DNA of 64,000 bases from Siniperca chuatsi (GCF_020085105.1 NC_058062.1:5110945-5174944); one strand, 5' to 3'; positions 24,901 through 64,000 are shown, counted from the stretch's first letter. A program made the numbers and translations. The notes: generated by a model not told the origin, from the sequence alone.

Positions 24901-27559
24901 TTTCACCACCCCAGCATTCTACCCTACAAGAGCATCTTCATAGCTGAAAATGAGCTTTGGGTCATCACCCCCTTCATGGCTTATGGTAAGAAAAAACTGT
25001 CACTGTATTTTATTATACGTAATAAAGGTATGTTAACGATATTTTAAAGTAGCCTGTACTAATAGAGGGCAGCTTTCTGATCATGATTATCTGTGTTTGA
25101 TGGTCTTTCAGGGTCAGCCAGAGATCTGATCTGCACACATTTCACTGATGGTATGAGTGAGCTGACCATTGCTTACATTTTGCTGGGCATGCTCAAAGCT
25201 CTTGAATACATCCACCACATGGGATATGTGCACCGGTAAGATACACTTCCACATTGGGTTTGAGTTTTTAAAGGCAGACATGTCTTTTTCTACCACATAC
25301 AATTTCCATGCCAAATTAATTAAACTAAATATTTGGAAACTGTTTAGGAGAGAGTGGAGGTTGTCTCATTGCAGGTTTTATAGATGACACCATGAAGCTG
25401 TTGCATAAAATCCTCCCAGGTCTTACTGGAAGAGTTACTCTGGTTAACTTTGACCTAAAACAATAATAACAACAAACAGATTCAAACAGTTATGTGCGAT
25501 CTAAATAAAAAAGCTGCATATGGTTATCAACTGTTGTAGCATTACTTGATCATTGACCAGGACTAACAGTGGTTGGGGAAAGAGTCATTATGTCATAGAT
25601 GGAGAAGATGGACAAGCCAGTATTTCTGTTTTACACAATATGCAATTCATTATTTCTTTTTTGTGCTGGTTTCTGGGCCTATACTTACATTTGGTTTTAA
25701 TAAATTGACAATACTGATTAACCAACATGCCAGTCTAACCATACTTGTAAATACAGGTTAGTGTGATATTCAGTGTCTTAACTGTCGTTGGTTATGTGTA
25801 GGAGTGTGAAGGCCAGCCACGTGTTGATCTCAGCAGACGGACAGGTATGCATGTCAGGTCTACGGAGCATCTTCAGTTTGATCCGTCACGGCCAGAGGGC
25901 CAGAGTTGTCCACGACTTCCCCCAGTACAGCGTCAAGGTGCTGCCCTGGCTCAGCCCTGAGGTGCTGCAGCAGGTACAGTACTGCATTTCTCGACACTGA
26001 AGCATTATATAATACTGTCTCTGTCCCTGGTCCACAAGTCTCCATGCTGCATTTATCAACAAAATGAAAAGAAATCAGAAGTGAAATAGTGATGAAATTG
26101 ACAGTAAATTAAATTTCATATGTGAATGTTTTTTCTCAGAACTTGGAGGGCTACGACTCTCGGTCAGACATCTACAGCCTCGGCATCACAGCCTGCGAAC
26201 TGGCAAATGGACATGTGCCCTTCAAAGACATGCCAGCTACACAGGTGAGAAGAGAGCTATCAACTCCCTACCTGTTCTTCTGCACCACATTATGTTTGTA
26301 GCTAGTAATTTATGCTTCATCAGTCATCACTTCCGCTGTCCGTTTAATTTTCAGTCAAACCTTATTTTTTTTGCACAAACACTAAAGAGTAATGTGGTAC
26401 AATTAAGCTTGTTTGGTTTTAAAAACTGTACATCATAAACTAACACTCCCCATTTCCACAGATGCTGCTGGAGAAGCTAAATGGGACAGTGCCGTGCTTG
26501 CTGGACACCACCACTATCCCACCAGAGGAGCTGTCGCTGAAACCGTCACGCTCTGGGGCTGACTCTGGGATCTGCGAGGGTCCAGGAGCCGGAGGTGTTC
26601 GCCACTCTAACGGAGAGCCCTCCTCCTCGTCATCAGGACACCCCTACAACCGGACGTTCTCCCCTCACTTCCACGCCTTTGTTGAGCTGTGTCTACAGCG
26701 AGACCCAGAAAAGAGGTTGACCTTTCTCTTCCTGCATGCTAAAATATTATATAGGACATGTTGTAGAAGTTTTAAGGGTCAAGACATTTATTATTTTTCC
26801 TTTGTTTTCCTTCAGACCATCTGCCACCACTCTCGTAGGCCATCCCTTCTTCAAACAGGTGTGTAAGATACCAGGCTAATCCTGACATTATCAATGATGA
26901 AAACAACTGTACATTTTCTACTATTTTATTATTTGTTACTATGGCCCTTTTTACCTCTGGTACAACAAATTATCTTCTGAGCTTAGTAGCTATGTATGTA
27001 ATTTCCTTTTGATGTCTGTTCTGTAACTTGCTGAACTTCTGGTTTAAACAGGACTTTGTGGTGTTACAATACAGAGAGGTGTTTTTTTTTTCTCCAGAGT
27101 TCTAAAATACTTGTACATTAACTGTATAGGCATAATCTTGAGTGTCACAAATTCCAGATAAATGGATAAATTCTAGCTACTGCAATACAACCAAGGTGAC
27201 TTAACAAATAGAAAACACGTTTTCTTAGCTGCCTTGACTGCCAAAAGATGCTCCACCATGCCATTCATGTTTCCACATGCTTTACTTTTATAAAATTGGG
27301 TGCGAATAAAAAGAAATATTTTTAAGGTATGATGTGAAGAATACATTGAAAAAGTAATATTTAAAGATTGTCCTCCAAATGTTATTATTTTTCCCCCTCT
27401 CAGATCAAACGTCGGCCCTCGGAGGCCCTGCCTGAGCTGTTGCGGCCCGTGTCGCCTATCTCCAGCTTCGACAGCTCCCAGCCACAGGACTCTCCCTCTG
27501 GACTGGCCAGTCTGGAGTCGGGTCTCAGCCACCTGGAGGTGGACGACTGGGACTTCTGA
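18979..27559 (+). CDS. strada: STRADA, STE20-related pseudokinase adaptor alpha
   Basis: Twelve coding exons: 18979-18990, 19467-19524, 22487-22515, 24111-24213, 24488-24609, 24877-24985, 25112-25235, 25802-25973, 26140-26244, 26462-26715, 26816-26858 and 27404-27559. They sum to 1287 nt, or 428 aa; human STRADA is 431. The first exon encodes MSFL and the third is a 29-nt microexon. Pseudokinase signs are clear: the VAIK lysine is arginine (VAIRRI), HRD is HRS ([11 protein letters not shown]), and DFG is replaced by GLR (MSGLRS). The C-terminus ends DDWDF, the W-x-F tail that binds MO25/CAB39. Family knowledge: STRADA with MO25 allosterically activates LKB1/STK11 and holds it in the cytoplasm. 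A 5' UTR exon piece (18925-18978) precedes the ATG. Confidence 0.97.
19525..24110 (+). other. strada introns flanking the microexon
   Basis: About 4.5 kb, interrupted only by the 29-nt coding exon at 22,487-22,515. The sequence is AT-rich. I see no other exon, RNA gene or clearly bounded mobile element. Confidence 0.5.
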
Positions 27560-28425
27560 CAGTGGAGGACTCAGTGCGGAGACACTTGTAGGATTCTGAT
27601 GGGGAAACTCTGAGCATACAGGACAAGATGTTTTTTGTAATTGTCCCCTTGTAAATAATTCAAAACTCAAACTAAAAGGAGTTGCTGTTCTCAGACAGAG
27701 GTTAAAAGCCAGCAGCCATCTTGCCTCTTTTTGATGTCCCTTGCACGCTTTTGTTCTCTAGACACGCAGACTCTTGCACTGCACTGATGGTCTCTCGATT
27801 TCACACACACATACTCACACCTGTTTACAGATTGTACTCACATTACAAGCCCTCTGGAGCCAAAACACAACAGGACTCCTCTATTCCTTATACTGTTGCT
27901 GTTTCAGAGGAGGGTCCATAGATGTAGATGTAGCCTAAACTTCAAGATTCATTTAATGGATCAGTGGGAAGCTGCTACTAAATATTCAGAGGGGGCACTC
28001 TACCTCTTGTTTGAACATGGCCGCTTGATGTGGCCCATCTGCTCAGTGAGACCCCCATAGGGGTGCACACCGGTCCTCACACCTCACTCAGTCAGCCCCC
28101 TCTACACCAGATGGAAGGTTTCGACTTGGTCCCGAGGATCAACTAAATGAACAGCATGTATACGCATTTCTTAGCTCTCTGCCTGTGTTACAGTGTAAAC
28201 TACATCTCATGCTTTACGCATTACTTTTGTTGCACAGAGGTTAAGCATAACATCTGTGTAGTTTAACTTTCAGAGCATAGAAGTATGTATTTCCTTAAAC
28301 TTACTCTGGGTGTGATGTTACTTACGTCAAACGTGAATGTTACATTGGTGCTTGTTATGTCTGCTTGTACATTTCAAAGTGAGGGCAAAGTAAAATGTTG
28401 CAAATGTCAAGCTTTGCCTTTTAAC

Positions 28426-28431
28426 AATAAA
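28426..28431 (+). terminator. strada poly(A) signal AATAAA
   Basis: AATAAA within 'ttaacaataaacattg', about 870 bp after the strada stop codon. It is the best canonical signal before the convergent rnf113a gene. Confidence 0.75.
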
Positions 28432-28502
28432 CATTGTTCACTTTAATGTTAACTTGATGGTAATACACAGTGAGGCAGTTAACTGTCTAAAAAAAAAGTT
28501 AC

Positions 28503-28508
28503 TTTATT
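28503..28508 (-). terminator. rnf113a poly(A) signal AATAAA
   Basis: TTTATT on the plus strand, i.e. AATAAA on the minus strand, 53 bp after the rnf113a stop. With the strada signal about 70 bp away, the two transcripts end tail to tail and may overlap slightly. Confidence 0.75.
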
Positions 28509-28560
28509 CAATATGCACATGGACAAACATATGGGGAGGGTTGAAGAGGTTCAGATGTTG

Positions 28561-45990
<17,430 letters not shown>

Positions 45991-46826
45991 GAGCTCCAGA
46001 CCAACAACAACAGAGATTTAACCCACAGCCCGTCTGCCTGGTGATGCTGCGTTGACCATGCCCCAAAAACCTGACCAAAACCCTGCTCCCATGATCCACC
46101 AAGCAAGACCATCAACAGCTCCATGAGAATACAACAGGAAAGTCATGACACACCATCTCTGGATTTTTGTACACATGAGAGAGTGAAGTCATCATGAAGC
46201 TGAAAGGATCCATCTCTTTTGGTTCTTTCCCTTCTCCTTGCCTTATCTGCTCGACTCTTCTCACACTCTCCCACAACCACTTTGTACTATCTGTGAATCC
46301 CTTCATCCACGATCATGCGATTCCTCTGCAAATTCCTGTCAAAGCATCCATTCATTTCCTTAAATTGTATTCCCATCTCGCTCCTTATTTGAATATGACA
46401 TCGTCTGTGTGATTGTGCACCTTTGGCCTGTTTTATTAAATTTTCTTGTCAAAATGTAACCAAAACAGCACTAGCAGCTCTTTCAATGCAGCCACTTGCA
46501 AAGAGAGATGTGATGATCATTTCAAGAGATACAGATTACCCATATAAAGTAGAGGATGGAGAGAAAGACTGTCCTTACAGTGACGTAGCACTGAAAGAAA
46601 GTGTTATGAGTGTGACCGAATGGTATCTGGGGTCTGCCACCCCTGAAAGTGCATATCATTCCTGCTTGAGTAATCAAACACTGTTACAGTATGTTTAAAT
46701 CTGTGCAGCTATTTATTGATTCTATCAAATCTTAAGCTACCGCATATGTTCATTTATCTAATTTTATCCAATACAGCAGTATGTTCTTTTTACACATACA
46801 CATTGGGTTATTTTTGTTTGAGTTGC

Positions 46827-46832
46827 AATAAA
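46827..46832 (+). terminator. rundc3a poly(A) signal AATAAA
   Basis: AATAAA within 'gttgcaataaactgcc', about 840 bp after the rundc3a TAG. It is the first strong canonical signal downstream. Confidence 0.6.
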
Positions 46833-46849
46833 CTGCCGTTTTCCATTAT

Positions 46850-49000
46850 GTGGGTCTGTTTGTGTAGATCACAACGTTGTATGGAGAGTAATGTAGGGTT
46901 CTGTGGAGAAACAGAAAGAAGATGCCAAAAGCAGTGACTTTAAAAATGGTTCCAAAACAGGAAGTTAACGGAGATGTTGGATTGAGCAGCTTGTTTCATG
47001 GGAGACATGTGCTCTGGCTCCATCTTGTGGTTTAACATTAAACAGTGTAACATATTGCATGAATGCCCAGAATGCTCATAAATTCCTAAGAACAACCTGA
47101 GGGTCTGACAGGAAAAAACATGGGTAGCTAATTTATAAAAATAAAATAAATCTTATTTTAACCAACTAGGCCAGGTTGGACTGTACAGATGGTTTCTCCA
47201 TATGATCAAAATATTTGAGTTACTGCAGCCATAACATTTCTGTCAACCTGCAAGCACCCATCCTGCTGAAATGTCCATTATCAAGAAGCTGAAGCCCCTA
47301 ACACCTGCATGGCTGCTGTTTTATAGCAGACCATGACCTCTGATCTCTTTGTGAATAAGGATGGGAGAAAATAGTAATAGTAACAGAATCAGGATGTATG
47401 TGGCATTTTAATGAAATACCTACCTGCCTATCTTTCTTGTGTTCATTTTCTTGCGGTTGTTGCTGCTGATTGATCATGATCTCTTCACAGAGATTGATGT
47501 CTTCTCGCTGCAGCGTAGAAGAGCGTTACCATGTTGTTCATGGGGGGACCTGTCTTGCTTCTCCCTCACTCTCTTAGCCACAGTGCCTTTCAGAGAGCAC
47601 CACATCCCACCACAGTCAACAGAGCCACAGATAGTATGAGAAAGCTTTAATCATGCAACCAAAATGGCTATTAAATACAGAATACATCTACACACTGGAT
47701 TCATTTTTACTCATGTCATTTCACACAATGCTGTAACCTGGTACACATGCTTAGTATTTCTTTCAGGAGAAATACTGCAATCCTCATCAGTACACACAAT
47801 ATCGAAAATCTGATTATAACACTGTAACCATTGAGCCCTATACCAAACTTCCTGCAGTCTATGTGTTGTTGCCAGAACATATTGTTGGCAATGTAAATGT
47901 CACCTGCAGGGTCATTTTTGAGTTGTGCAGGAGAGTTCATTAAGCTTCTGTTAAGGCCCTTACTGAGGTCTAATGAGAGTATATGCATGTGATATTAAGT
48001 GTTAACACATGGGGCATAAATAGAAAAACTGTCACCTTAAAGCCTTTTGGTCCATAACAATATTTATACTGCTTGAGTTTAATTTGTGATTGTGTTGTTT
48101 GTTTGTTTGTTGCTCATGTAGTTAATATATAACTAGTTGGGTACCTACTGTAGTAGGAAAATATACATCAAAGTATTATTGAATAATGTGGATGAGGTTT
48201 GTTTTATTGTCTATAAAACACAGTGCACTCTTTGCATTGTATGAAAGAGGTATGTTTTTTTTTTAAAATTATATTAGTAATTGTGACTACAGTTGAGGCC
48301 TTTACGTTTTCATGATTTTATTTTTGCAGCAATAATTTAAGCAAAAAGTATTATTTAAAGTAGCTTAAACAGTACAAAAAAGACCCCTGACTTAAAGCAG
48401 TGTTCTCAAGACATTTTATGGTAGCTAAGCAAGTTAAAAACTCATTGTGAATGCATGTGTTATGAACAAAATATGTATATTTAGGTAGGGCAATGATTTA
48501 TTGGGACACAATGGATAATGACGTGATATCAAAACGAATATTATTTTCATTTGTTTATTATAACTTGCTTGAAATAGCTTCATCTAAATGCACATCGAGG
48601 AAAGTGACCAGTTTTCTCCCAATGCCATACCAAAATTATTAATGGTGACGTTTGGACCCTCTGAGCCTCTGTAGCGACCTTTAGGGTTTCTGAACCACAC
48701 TTTGGAGACCACACACACACACACATATACACTGTGAATAGACCCAGGGTTTAGGAGTGGGTTTAAAGGGGAGGAGGGGAAGAGCCATGCCCCGCATAGT
48801 GGAGGAAACATTTTATGGACGGGAACTTTTTTTTTTTTTTTTTGGGGTTCCCTTTAGGAGACTGATGGATGTGACGACCAATAAGTGCTCAGTAGTATTC
48901 TGCAGCAACCAACCAGCTCGCCCTCCACTGGAATGACATGCTACACGAGATAGTTGCACAGGTTGCGCTGAGCTGTTGTGTTGTCATTTTGCAGACAAGG
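46850..49000. other. Intergenic DNA between rundc3a and fam117a
   Basis: AT-rich, with no supported gene. A poly(T) run of 17 lies at about 48,828-48,844 and a short CA run near 48,713. The short open frames have no recognisable similarity. Confidence 0.55.
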
Positions 49001-49321
49001 GAAACAAGCAGCAATGAGTGAGAGCAGCGCGTAGTCTCTGCTGGTGTCCTCTTCTGACTTCAACATGAAAGATAATGCGCGAATTATAAAGATGCGTTGA
49101 ACTGCAAAGCTCGCTCAGCTCGTCTCTGCTTTTTCAACCCGAAAGTAATCTGTGAAGCAACAAAAACATGGTTATCATCACAAAAGAAAGCTCAAACTGG
49201 GTGCCCAACAAGAGGCCCGATCAGAGTTTTGGATAATCCCCGTGGATGAACTGAATGTGGGCAGAAAGAAAGCCAGCGCCGTGCAGAGTTGCAGTGACCG
49301 ACGGGAAGAAGAGAAGCAAAG

Positions 49322-49323
<2 letters not shown>

Positions 49324-49355
<32 letters not shown>
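49324..49355. repeat. (TG)16 microsatellite in the fam117a 5' leader
   Basis: A 32-bp GT run ending 39 bp before the fam117a ATG. All three reading frames through it encode only Cys/Val, so upstream frames run straight through. Confidence 0.95.
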
Positions 49356-49360
<5 letters not shown>

Positions 49361-49394
49361 TAAGCGGAGCTCGGCTGTGGGAGCGGAGTGGGGG

Positions 49395-58255
<8,861 letters not shown>

Positions 58256-59402
58256 GTGGATATCTGAGCAGAGCCTCTCAGGACTAAACCACACTGCCAG
58301 GACCTGCTGAAACTGGATGTTTAGGGTGCCAACAGATACCTGTGTATACATCACTGCTGTAACGTGCCACGATCACTGTGATCAAACTAAGAGACTTTGG
58401 GACTGTAAGCATTTCATCATACTTTTGATTAACTTTGGCCTAAAATCTTGCTGCTTTACTGGTTATTTCCACCTGCAGGATGCTTTGATTCAGCTGATAT
58501 TTACCTCATCAGCACTTAAATTGTCCTGGTATTCCTCCATATGGGCTGTGGATTAGACTACAGGAAAAGTTTTACGGTTGACTGAGTTTTTGACATTGTT
58601 CTTTTTGATAAAAATATATAATATTGTTTGAGGTATGCAGTTCAGACAAAGACTTTAGTCCGCTAGGGATGTTTTCATTTGTAATGTCAAAATAACTGAA
58701 TTCAGAGTCAAAAACCCATGCACTTAGAACATGACTATTACTTTCTTACTATCCTTTACTATTGATTAATCTCCTCGTAAAGCATTAGGTTTAGATGAAC
58801 TTTCATCTTAATTTGAGAGACTTCATTGATGAAAAACAAAGTACTTGATGGGTTTGTTACTGACATTTCATCACATCTGTTGGTTGAATGTTTGGCCTAT
58901 AGTTTATGGTGGCCTACTTTTCTACAGATGCATTTCTAGGAAGATATGTATTTTTGTATCTTTATAAGGAGTTATGAGGCTGGTGGTACTGTTTTTGTAT
59001 TCACTGAATAAGCAACTTGTATTTCTGTTTATACTTTGGTGATTTATAAGCAGGAATTAATGTTTTATTAGCTTTACTTGCCTATGGCAGGCATTGTTCT
59101 AACCAAACTTGGCAATTTTGTCAGCTTTTTAAGAATTTGAATGGGTCACACCCTGAGCCTCTTTGGACCAAGTGGTTCTGGCCAGAGAGCGTTAATGTTT
59201 CAATATTCACTTTGATATGGAATATGTTCAGCTGGATAAAACACAGTCTTTGTCAGCAGGATCCAATGCAACACTGATTTAAAAAACTTGCCCTGTAGTA
59301 AAAATAATAAGCAGACGCTAATGAAAAATATGCACCCTTTTCATACTTTTTAGGGTGATCACAGTTAAAAAGTCTTTAGTTTGCTGTTGCCAATATGAAG
59401 AA

Positions 59403-59408
59403 AATAAA
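59403..59408 (+). terminator. Candidate fam117a poly(A) signal
   Basis: AATAAA in 'gaagaaaataaaataacc', about 1.15 kb after the fam117a stop. No stronger signal lies nearer. Confidence 0.5.
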
Positions 59409-59539
59409 ATAACCACATTTTCTGGGCGTTCAAATACCTTCTATAATAAGTTTCATACCTGTGGTTTTTCTCTTGTTGTTGTGGTTGTCTCTGACACGTG
59501 GATTTGCTGTTGTTAAACCTAAGCACCGCCTTTTTTCAC

Positions 59540-60317
59540 CGACATCTGCTTTGTGATTGGCCGAGAGAGGATCTATTGCCTTACTTGGACCAATGAATTT
59601 AATCCACATCCTAGGACGACAAAAAGGCATGCGACATTTTCAAGGAAGGACCTCATATTTTGTAATAGCTGCCTTTACAACTGCCAGATGACATAACACG
59701 GCCAATACAAATAAATTATAACAAGAACAAGTCACCTTTCTGGTAGCGTTTTTGCCATTGGATCGACGCGGTTACACCAAACACACAATCATGCATTTGT
59801 GTTCAAGATTTAATTTATTAAACTAAATCTAATTGTTCAGGCTTGGTTGTTAACACCACTGCGGTCCTTTCACAAAATCCATTTCCTCACGTGACCGCTT
59901 TCCTCCCCACTAAATATAGGCTTTTCTCAATGAAAAACTGTACTCGCCTGACAGTACATTTATCCGTACCCGGTGGGAATGTGATGTTTTTGATTTTACA
60001 GTTGTCCTGGAGAAGAAATGTAGACTTCAGAATGATAGAGAATAAACAAATGACATGATATCTTACTGTCTGCAGCTCCAGACAAGGTACTGTTAGCAAG
60101 ATTTGGCTAAAAAAGCAGTTAACGTTACTGTGCACAAGAAGGTTTGACGATATTTATTAGCAAAACCTTTAACTACCACAGAAACCACAACTAACGTCAA
60201 AACGCGAGCACCATTTCCGGGCTCGTGACATCGGCTATAGTGGAGCGGGACGTCGGTGTGAGGGGCGCGGGGAGCGGAGCGGTGTCGGTTACCATACCCG
60301 ATCTAGTGGACGATAGC
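59540..60317 (+). promoter_or_regulatory. slc35b1 promoter and 5' UTR region
   Basis: Inverted CCAAT boxes (tgattggccga near 59,556) and a direct one (ggaccaatg near 59,589) suggest NF-Y binding. An ETS-like ATTTCCGGG lies at 60,213-60,221, in the CG-rich block just before the start codon. No TATA box is seen. Transcription probably begins between 60.1k and 60.3k. Confidence 0.4.
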
Positions 60318-63300
60318 ATGGCTTCGGGAAAGGGGTCTGGGAAGCCAGCCTCGCCGTGGGACAATATGCGAATACGGTTCATCGTTTGCTTCCTCGGAGT
60401 CTTCGTGTGTTACTTTTATTACGGAATATTACAAGAGACTATGTAAGTAAAAGTTAGTTACCTGCTTGGTTTATGTTAAAACCGCTGGTACATATGGTGG
60501 TTCTGTCCTGTGCCAAATTCCATTCAAAAATATGCCTATTTAATGTTGGCTTGCATGTCGACAGTTACCGAATCAATACGAGCTTGATTTTATTTTGGCA
60601 TAGCTATAGGTAATGCACAACAAAGCACAGAATGTGCTTGTGTGTTTAAAGCATTCGTTATGCAATCTCATGCGAGGTATACAACGTTGCCTATGCCAAT
60701 ACGAAAGGCAAGTCTGACATTAAATCGTCAGATTTTGGAATGGAATTTGGGGCAACATTCTGTAAAATGCAAAGTACTGGCCCCTATACACTTGAACAGG
60801 TGGTCTGTATTTCTAGTTCACTAAAGGTACTGTGTCATTATATCTCATAGATGGGGTCATACTTTGATTAAATGTCCATCTAACATGCAACTGTAAAAAA
60901 TCAACACGTCATAATGGTTATTTGTGGTTCTCTAGAAAGAGCAAATGAAGTAAGGGGTGCTCGGCCTCCATTGCATAATCACATACTGAGGCATGACACA
61001 GATGGTATGTTGTTGCCTAAGTCACTAGAATGGGCAGGGATAATATCTGGTTTCAAAATGATGACTCAAAACTGGTGTCTCACCCAAGCAGCCTGTTCAC
61101 AAAACTGAATGATTACCTTCCATTATATATTGTTATTAAACAATATTCATGTTACTGTTTCCTATGAGTTCTTGGTTACTATTGCCCATTGACACCAGCA
61201 AGCAAGCAGCAATGCTGCTAAAACAAAATGTCACCACTACCACACCGCCCTGTCAGTTAGGTAATTTAATGCATGCCTTTCTGAGGGGCCTTTTCATAGC
61301 TTGGAAACTCATGAGAGCACTCCATTCTTTACCCCTGCACCCATGCTCCTGCCAGGAAGGCTGTTGTAGGCTGCTTCAGCTTCAGATTCATTGTCTGTGA
61401 TCTTTTGCACTCAACACAGTGTTGTTTCTCTGACTTTTCCAGTACTCGAGGTGATTATGGTCAGGGAGACAAAAAGGAGAAGTTCAGATTCGCCCGGACA
61501 TTGGTCTTGATCCAGTGCATTATCAGTTCTCTGTTTGCTAAGATCTGTGAGTATGTGCTGTACAGAAGAGACACAAAAACTAACAAAAGTGGTTGACACA
61601 AAAAAGCATCCAAAATATATTTCTGAAGTTGTGAATCTGCCATGCAACCTCTCAGTACAGTCATGACCGAAATTGTGTTTTGAATTTTAACTTATCAGCC
61701 TGACTGTAATATTTGCACTGTACAGTGTACATTCAGTCACATATCAGTAATCAAAATCTTGTAAATGTATCATATCATGGCTTGTTGATGCCTCTTTATC
61801 ATCAGTGATTCAGTTTTTTGAGGGCTCCAAGCCGGATCACACCAAGAGCTGGCTCTATGGGCTGTGTTCCCTCTCTTATCTTGGAGCCATGGTGTCAAGT
61901 AACTCTGCCCTTCAGTATGTCAACTACCCCACACAGGTGAGTCTGCCCTTTTTAGATGTGGCAAAGTTAGTTGGTTAATATGATTCTTTTGGATTCATTT
62001 GTGTATCATTAGTGGTTGGTGCTATCGTATCCTAAAGCTATGTTCTTGCTGTGATAGGTGTTGGGGAAATCCTGCAAGCCCATACCAGGTAAATCTGATA
62101 ATATCACTTTGAGTTAGCCTTCTGCTTTCTGCCTACATATCACCTGGATACCCACACATCACATACATAATATGATTTAAGAAAGAAATAATATTATCAC
62201 AGTTAAAACTATTTCCTAATAGGAGACTAGCTGGTAACATGTAATGACAATGCATGAATATTTGTGGTTATATATTATATGCTACAAAATCTAGAAGAGT
62301 ACTGAGTTAGTAAAAACCCTCAGGTAAGTCCAATACAACTTGTGCTCATTGCAAATAGTAAATACAACTAATTAACTGAGGATTAACAGCTCTATCAAAC
62401 AGATGCATTTTTGCCATTTTGTCACTACCCACCTCTGCTTCAGTGTAAGTGCAAGTTTCAGGCCTCAGCTATGATCTAGGGCTGCACGATATAGTAAAAA
62501 AATCATATTGCGATTATTTTGACAGATATTACGATTGCGATATGATTCACGATTAGTGGGAATGATAATTTTTGCATCACAATTTGCATTTTCACTGAAA
62601 AAATCAGAAATACTTTATTGATCCCCGAGGGGAAACTTCTTTGTTACAGCAGCTCACTATCACATCAGCAGGAATAGAAGTTTTAAGCAAATCAAAATAT
62701 AATACACTATAATACAGTCAAGATAAATTAAGTACCAAGTGGGTATAAGTATAAAATAAGTGTGAAGTACAAAGTGGGTTTATAATAATACGGTATAAGT
62801 AATAGTGCATGAACTGTCAAGATAAGTGTAGCTATTAAGATTATAATGAGACAGAGGATATTGCACAGCAGTAATAGAGGTATGAATAAATATCAAAAAA
62901 CTAGTTAAAATCATGATGATGTGACGTTTGTTGGGGTCTGTATCAAACAAAGACGTTTTCTTACATTTGGAGAACAACATTTGTAGGCCAGCGCATCTCT
63001 GCAGCATTACAGTACTTCATTATTATGGTGTTTTGTCATACACACCTTTATCAAAAAATTGCAGCTTCTGTGATTTGGATATTGCACTTGGCCATATTGT
63101 GATTTCGATAATATTGCGATTAAATGTGCAGCCCTACTATGATCTATGTCAATATTGACTTACTCACCACGTCTAATAACCCATGTGTATTTGGTACTTG
63201 ACAAACGAGATTCTGATATCTTTCTAAACTGAACAAGGACACATTGAGTAAGCAAATTCTTGAGTTGAGAGCATATATGGCAGTTTACAGTATGTTCTGT

Positions 63301-63358
63301 TTGTACAAGAAGGTTATATCTCAACGCTCACTGCTTGGTTATCTCGTTACACATATAG

Positions 63359-63416
<58 letters not shown>

Positions 63417-63981
63417 TCACCATCCATATTTTCCACTCTCAGCGGTGTGAGTAGGATTAACTCAAACCCTAGAGATGTCAACCTTGGAATCCATGGCTAA
63501 AATACATCCATCATACTGTTGTTGTGTTGTTACAGTGATGATCCTCGGTGTGACAATACTGAGGAAGAAATACCCACTGGCTAAGTACCTGTGTGTGCTG
63601 CTTATCGTGAGCGGTGTAGCTCTTTTCCTCTACAAACCTAACAAGAGCTCAGCTGTTGCAGATGACCATGTTTTTGGGTTTGGAGAGATTCTATTGGTGA
63701 GTTAATATAGCTTTATGTTCCATCCATTTCACTTATGTCCCATTTATTGCCATATGTTGCCGATCTATCTATGTCTCCCTACTGTAGCCATGGTTACTTG
63801 ACATTTCTATGACATGTGTCTTGTGGCTTGGTGGTGTGTTTTGCTGTCTCATAGCTGGTCTCTCTGACCTTGGACGGTTTGACTGGTGTGGCCCAGGACC
63901 ACATGAGGGCTCGCTTCCAGACAAGTGCCAACCACATGATGCTGAACATCAACATGTGGTCCACTCTGGTGCTGGGACTAG
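60318..63981 (+). CDS. slc35b1: SLC35B1, ER nucleotide-sugar/ATP-ADP transporter (partial, 5' part)
   Basis: Six exons are present: 60318-60442, 61443-61546, 61806-61936, 62058-62088, 63536-63696 and 63855-63981. They total 679 nt, or 226 codons of about 322 in human. The gene continues off the right edge after the donor GTGAG at 63,982. Diagnostic segments are [66 protein letters not shown], and [15 protein letters not shown] followed by [10 protein letters not shown]. Several hydrophobic membrane spans are visible. Family knowledge: SLC35B1 (AXER) exchanges ADP for ATP across the ER membrane and was first described as a UDP-galactose transporter-like protein. The first ATG is at 60,318; the frame is open upstream without another ATG. 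Confidence 0.96.
62469..63144. mobile_element. Non-autonomous hAT-like element with 8-bp target duplication
   Basis: CTATGATC occurs at 62469-62476 and 63137-63144 as direct repeats. Between them the element starts TAGGGCTGCACGATATA and, read from the other end, TAGGGCTGCACATTTAATCG. The inverted termini and 8-bp duplication fit the hAT class. 'attgcgatt' motifs recur near both ends. It lies in slc35b1 intron 4 and contains a nested retroelement tail. Confidence 0.85.
62606..62900. repeat. Retroelement 3' tail nested in the hAT element
   Basis: Starts 'atactttattgatccccgag', a 3'-tail signature shared by fish LINEs and SINEs, here read from the insertion's reverse side. It is followed by the AT-rich 'gcacagcagtaatagaggta' block. 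The exact right boundary is uncertain. Confidence 0.55.
63361..63414. repeat. (CA)27 microsatellite
   Basis: 54 bp of uninterrupted AC in slc35b1 intron 4, about 120 bp before exon 5. Confidence 0.95.
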
Positions 63982-64000
63982 GTGAGTCAACCGTGCTCTC

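Overview
This window is nuclear DNA from a ray-finned fish, most likely a percomorph teleost. The genes are split by short GT-AG introns. Their products align closely with vertebrate proteins I know. The spacers carry repeats typical of teleosts: hAT-type MITEs, 'gggctgcaacta' elements, the 'actttattgatcccc' LINE/SINE tail, and long CA and TA microsatellites. Nothing suggests bacterial, viral or organellar origin.

Layout. Positions 1-6.75k hold repeats and no supported exon. A promoter-like region with a minus-strand first exon lies at 6.76-6.96k; that exon ends exactly on an ATG. ddx42 (minus, 10,181-16,264, 17 coding exons, 908 codons) and strada (plus, 18,979-27,559, 12 coding exons, 428 codons) are head to head and share a promoter at about 17.23-17.47k. 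rnf113a (minus, 28,561-31,230, 10 exons, 322 codons) converges on strada, with poly(A) signals about 70 bp apart. rundc3a (plus, 32,443-45,990, 11 exons, 433 codons) has a 9.3-kb first intron. fam117a (plus, 49,395-58,255, 8 exons, 404 codons) and the first six exons of slc35b1 (plus, from 60,318, running off the right edge) complete the window. For the five complete genes the exon lengths I read sum to exact multiples of three, which supports the splice models.

The genes are mostly housekeeping or signalling: an RNA helicase (DDX42), the LKB1-activating pseudokinase (STRADA), a spliceosomal RING/CCCH protein (RNF113A), a neuronal RUN-domain protein (RUNDC3A), a GLCCI1/FAM117 family protein, and the ER nucleotide-sugar/ATP transporter SLC35B1. 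They are not an operon. The order mixes segments that are spread along human 17q.

The main unexplained signal is in rundc3a intron 1 on the opposite strand: three small open frames (39,033-39,281; 40,607-40,978; 40,979-41,227) built of a seven-residue repeat of the form K/N-T-S/T-hydrophobic-x-x-G. Two of them align end to end without gaps over 82 residues and share their stop. The third begins directly after a stop codon (TAG immediately followed by ATG) in the same frame, with an AATAAA 74 bp downstream. I recognise no family for them. Other points of note are two probable GC-AG introns, a 29-nt strada microexon, a nested hairpin at 33.3k, and a TG microsatellite in the fam117a leader that could switch an upstream frame into the main frame.
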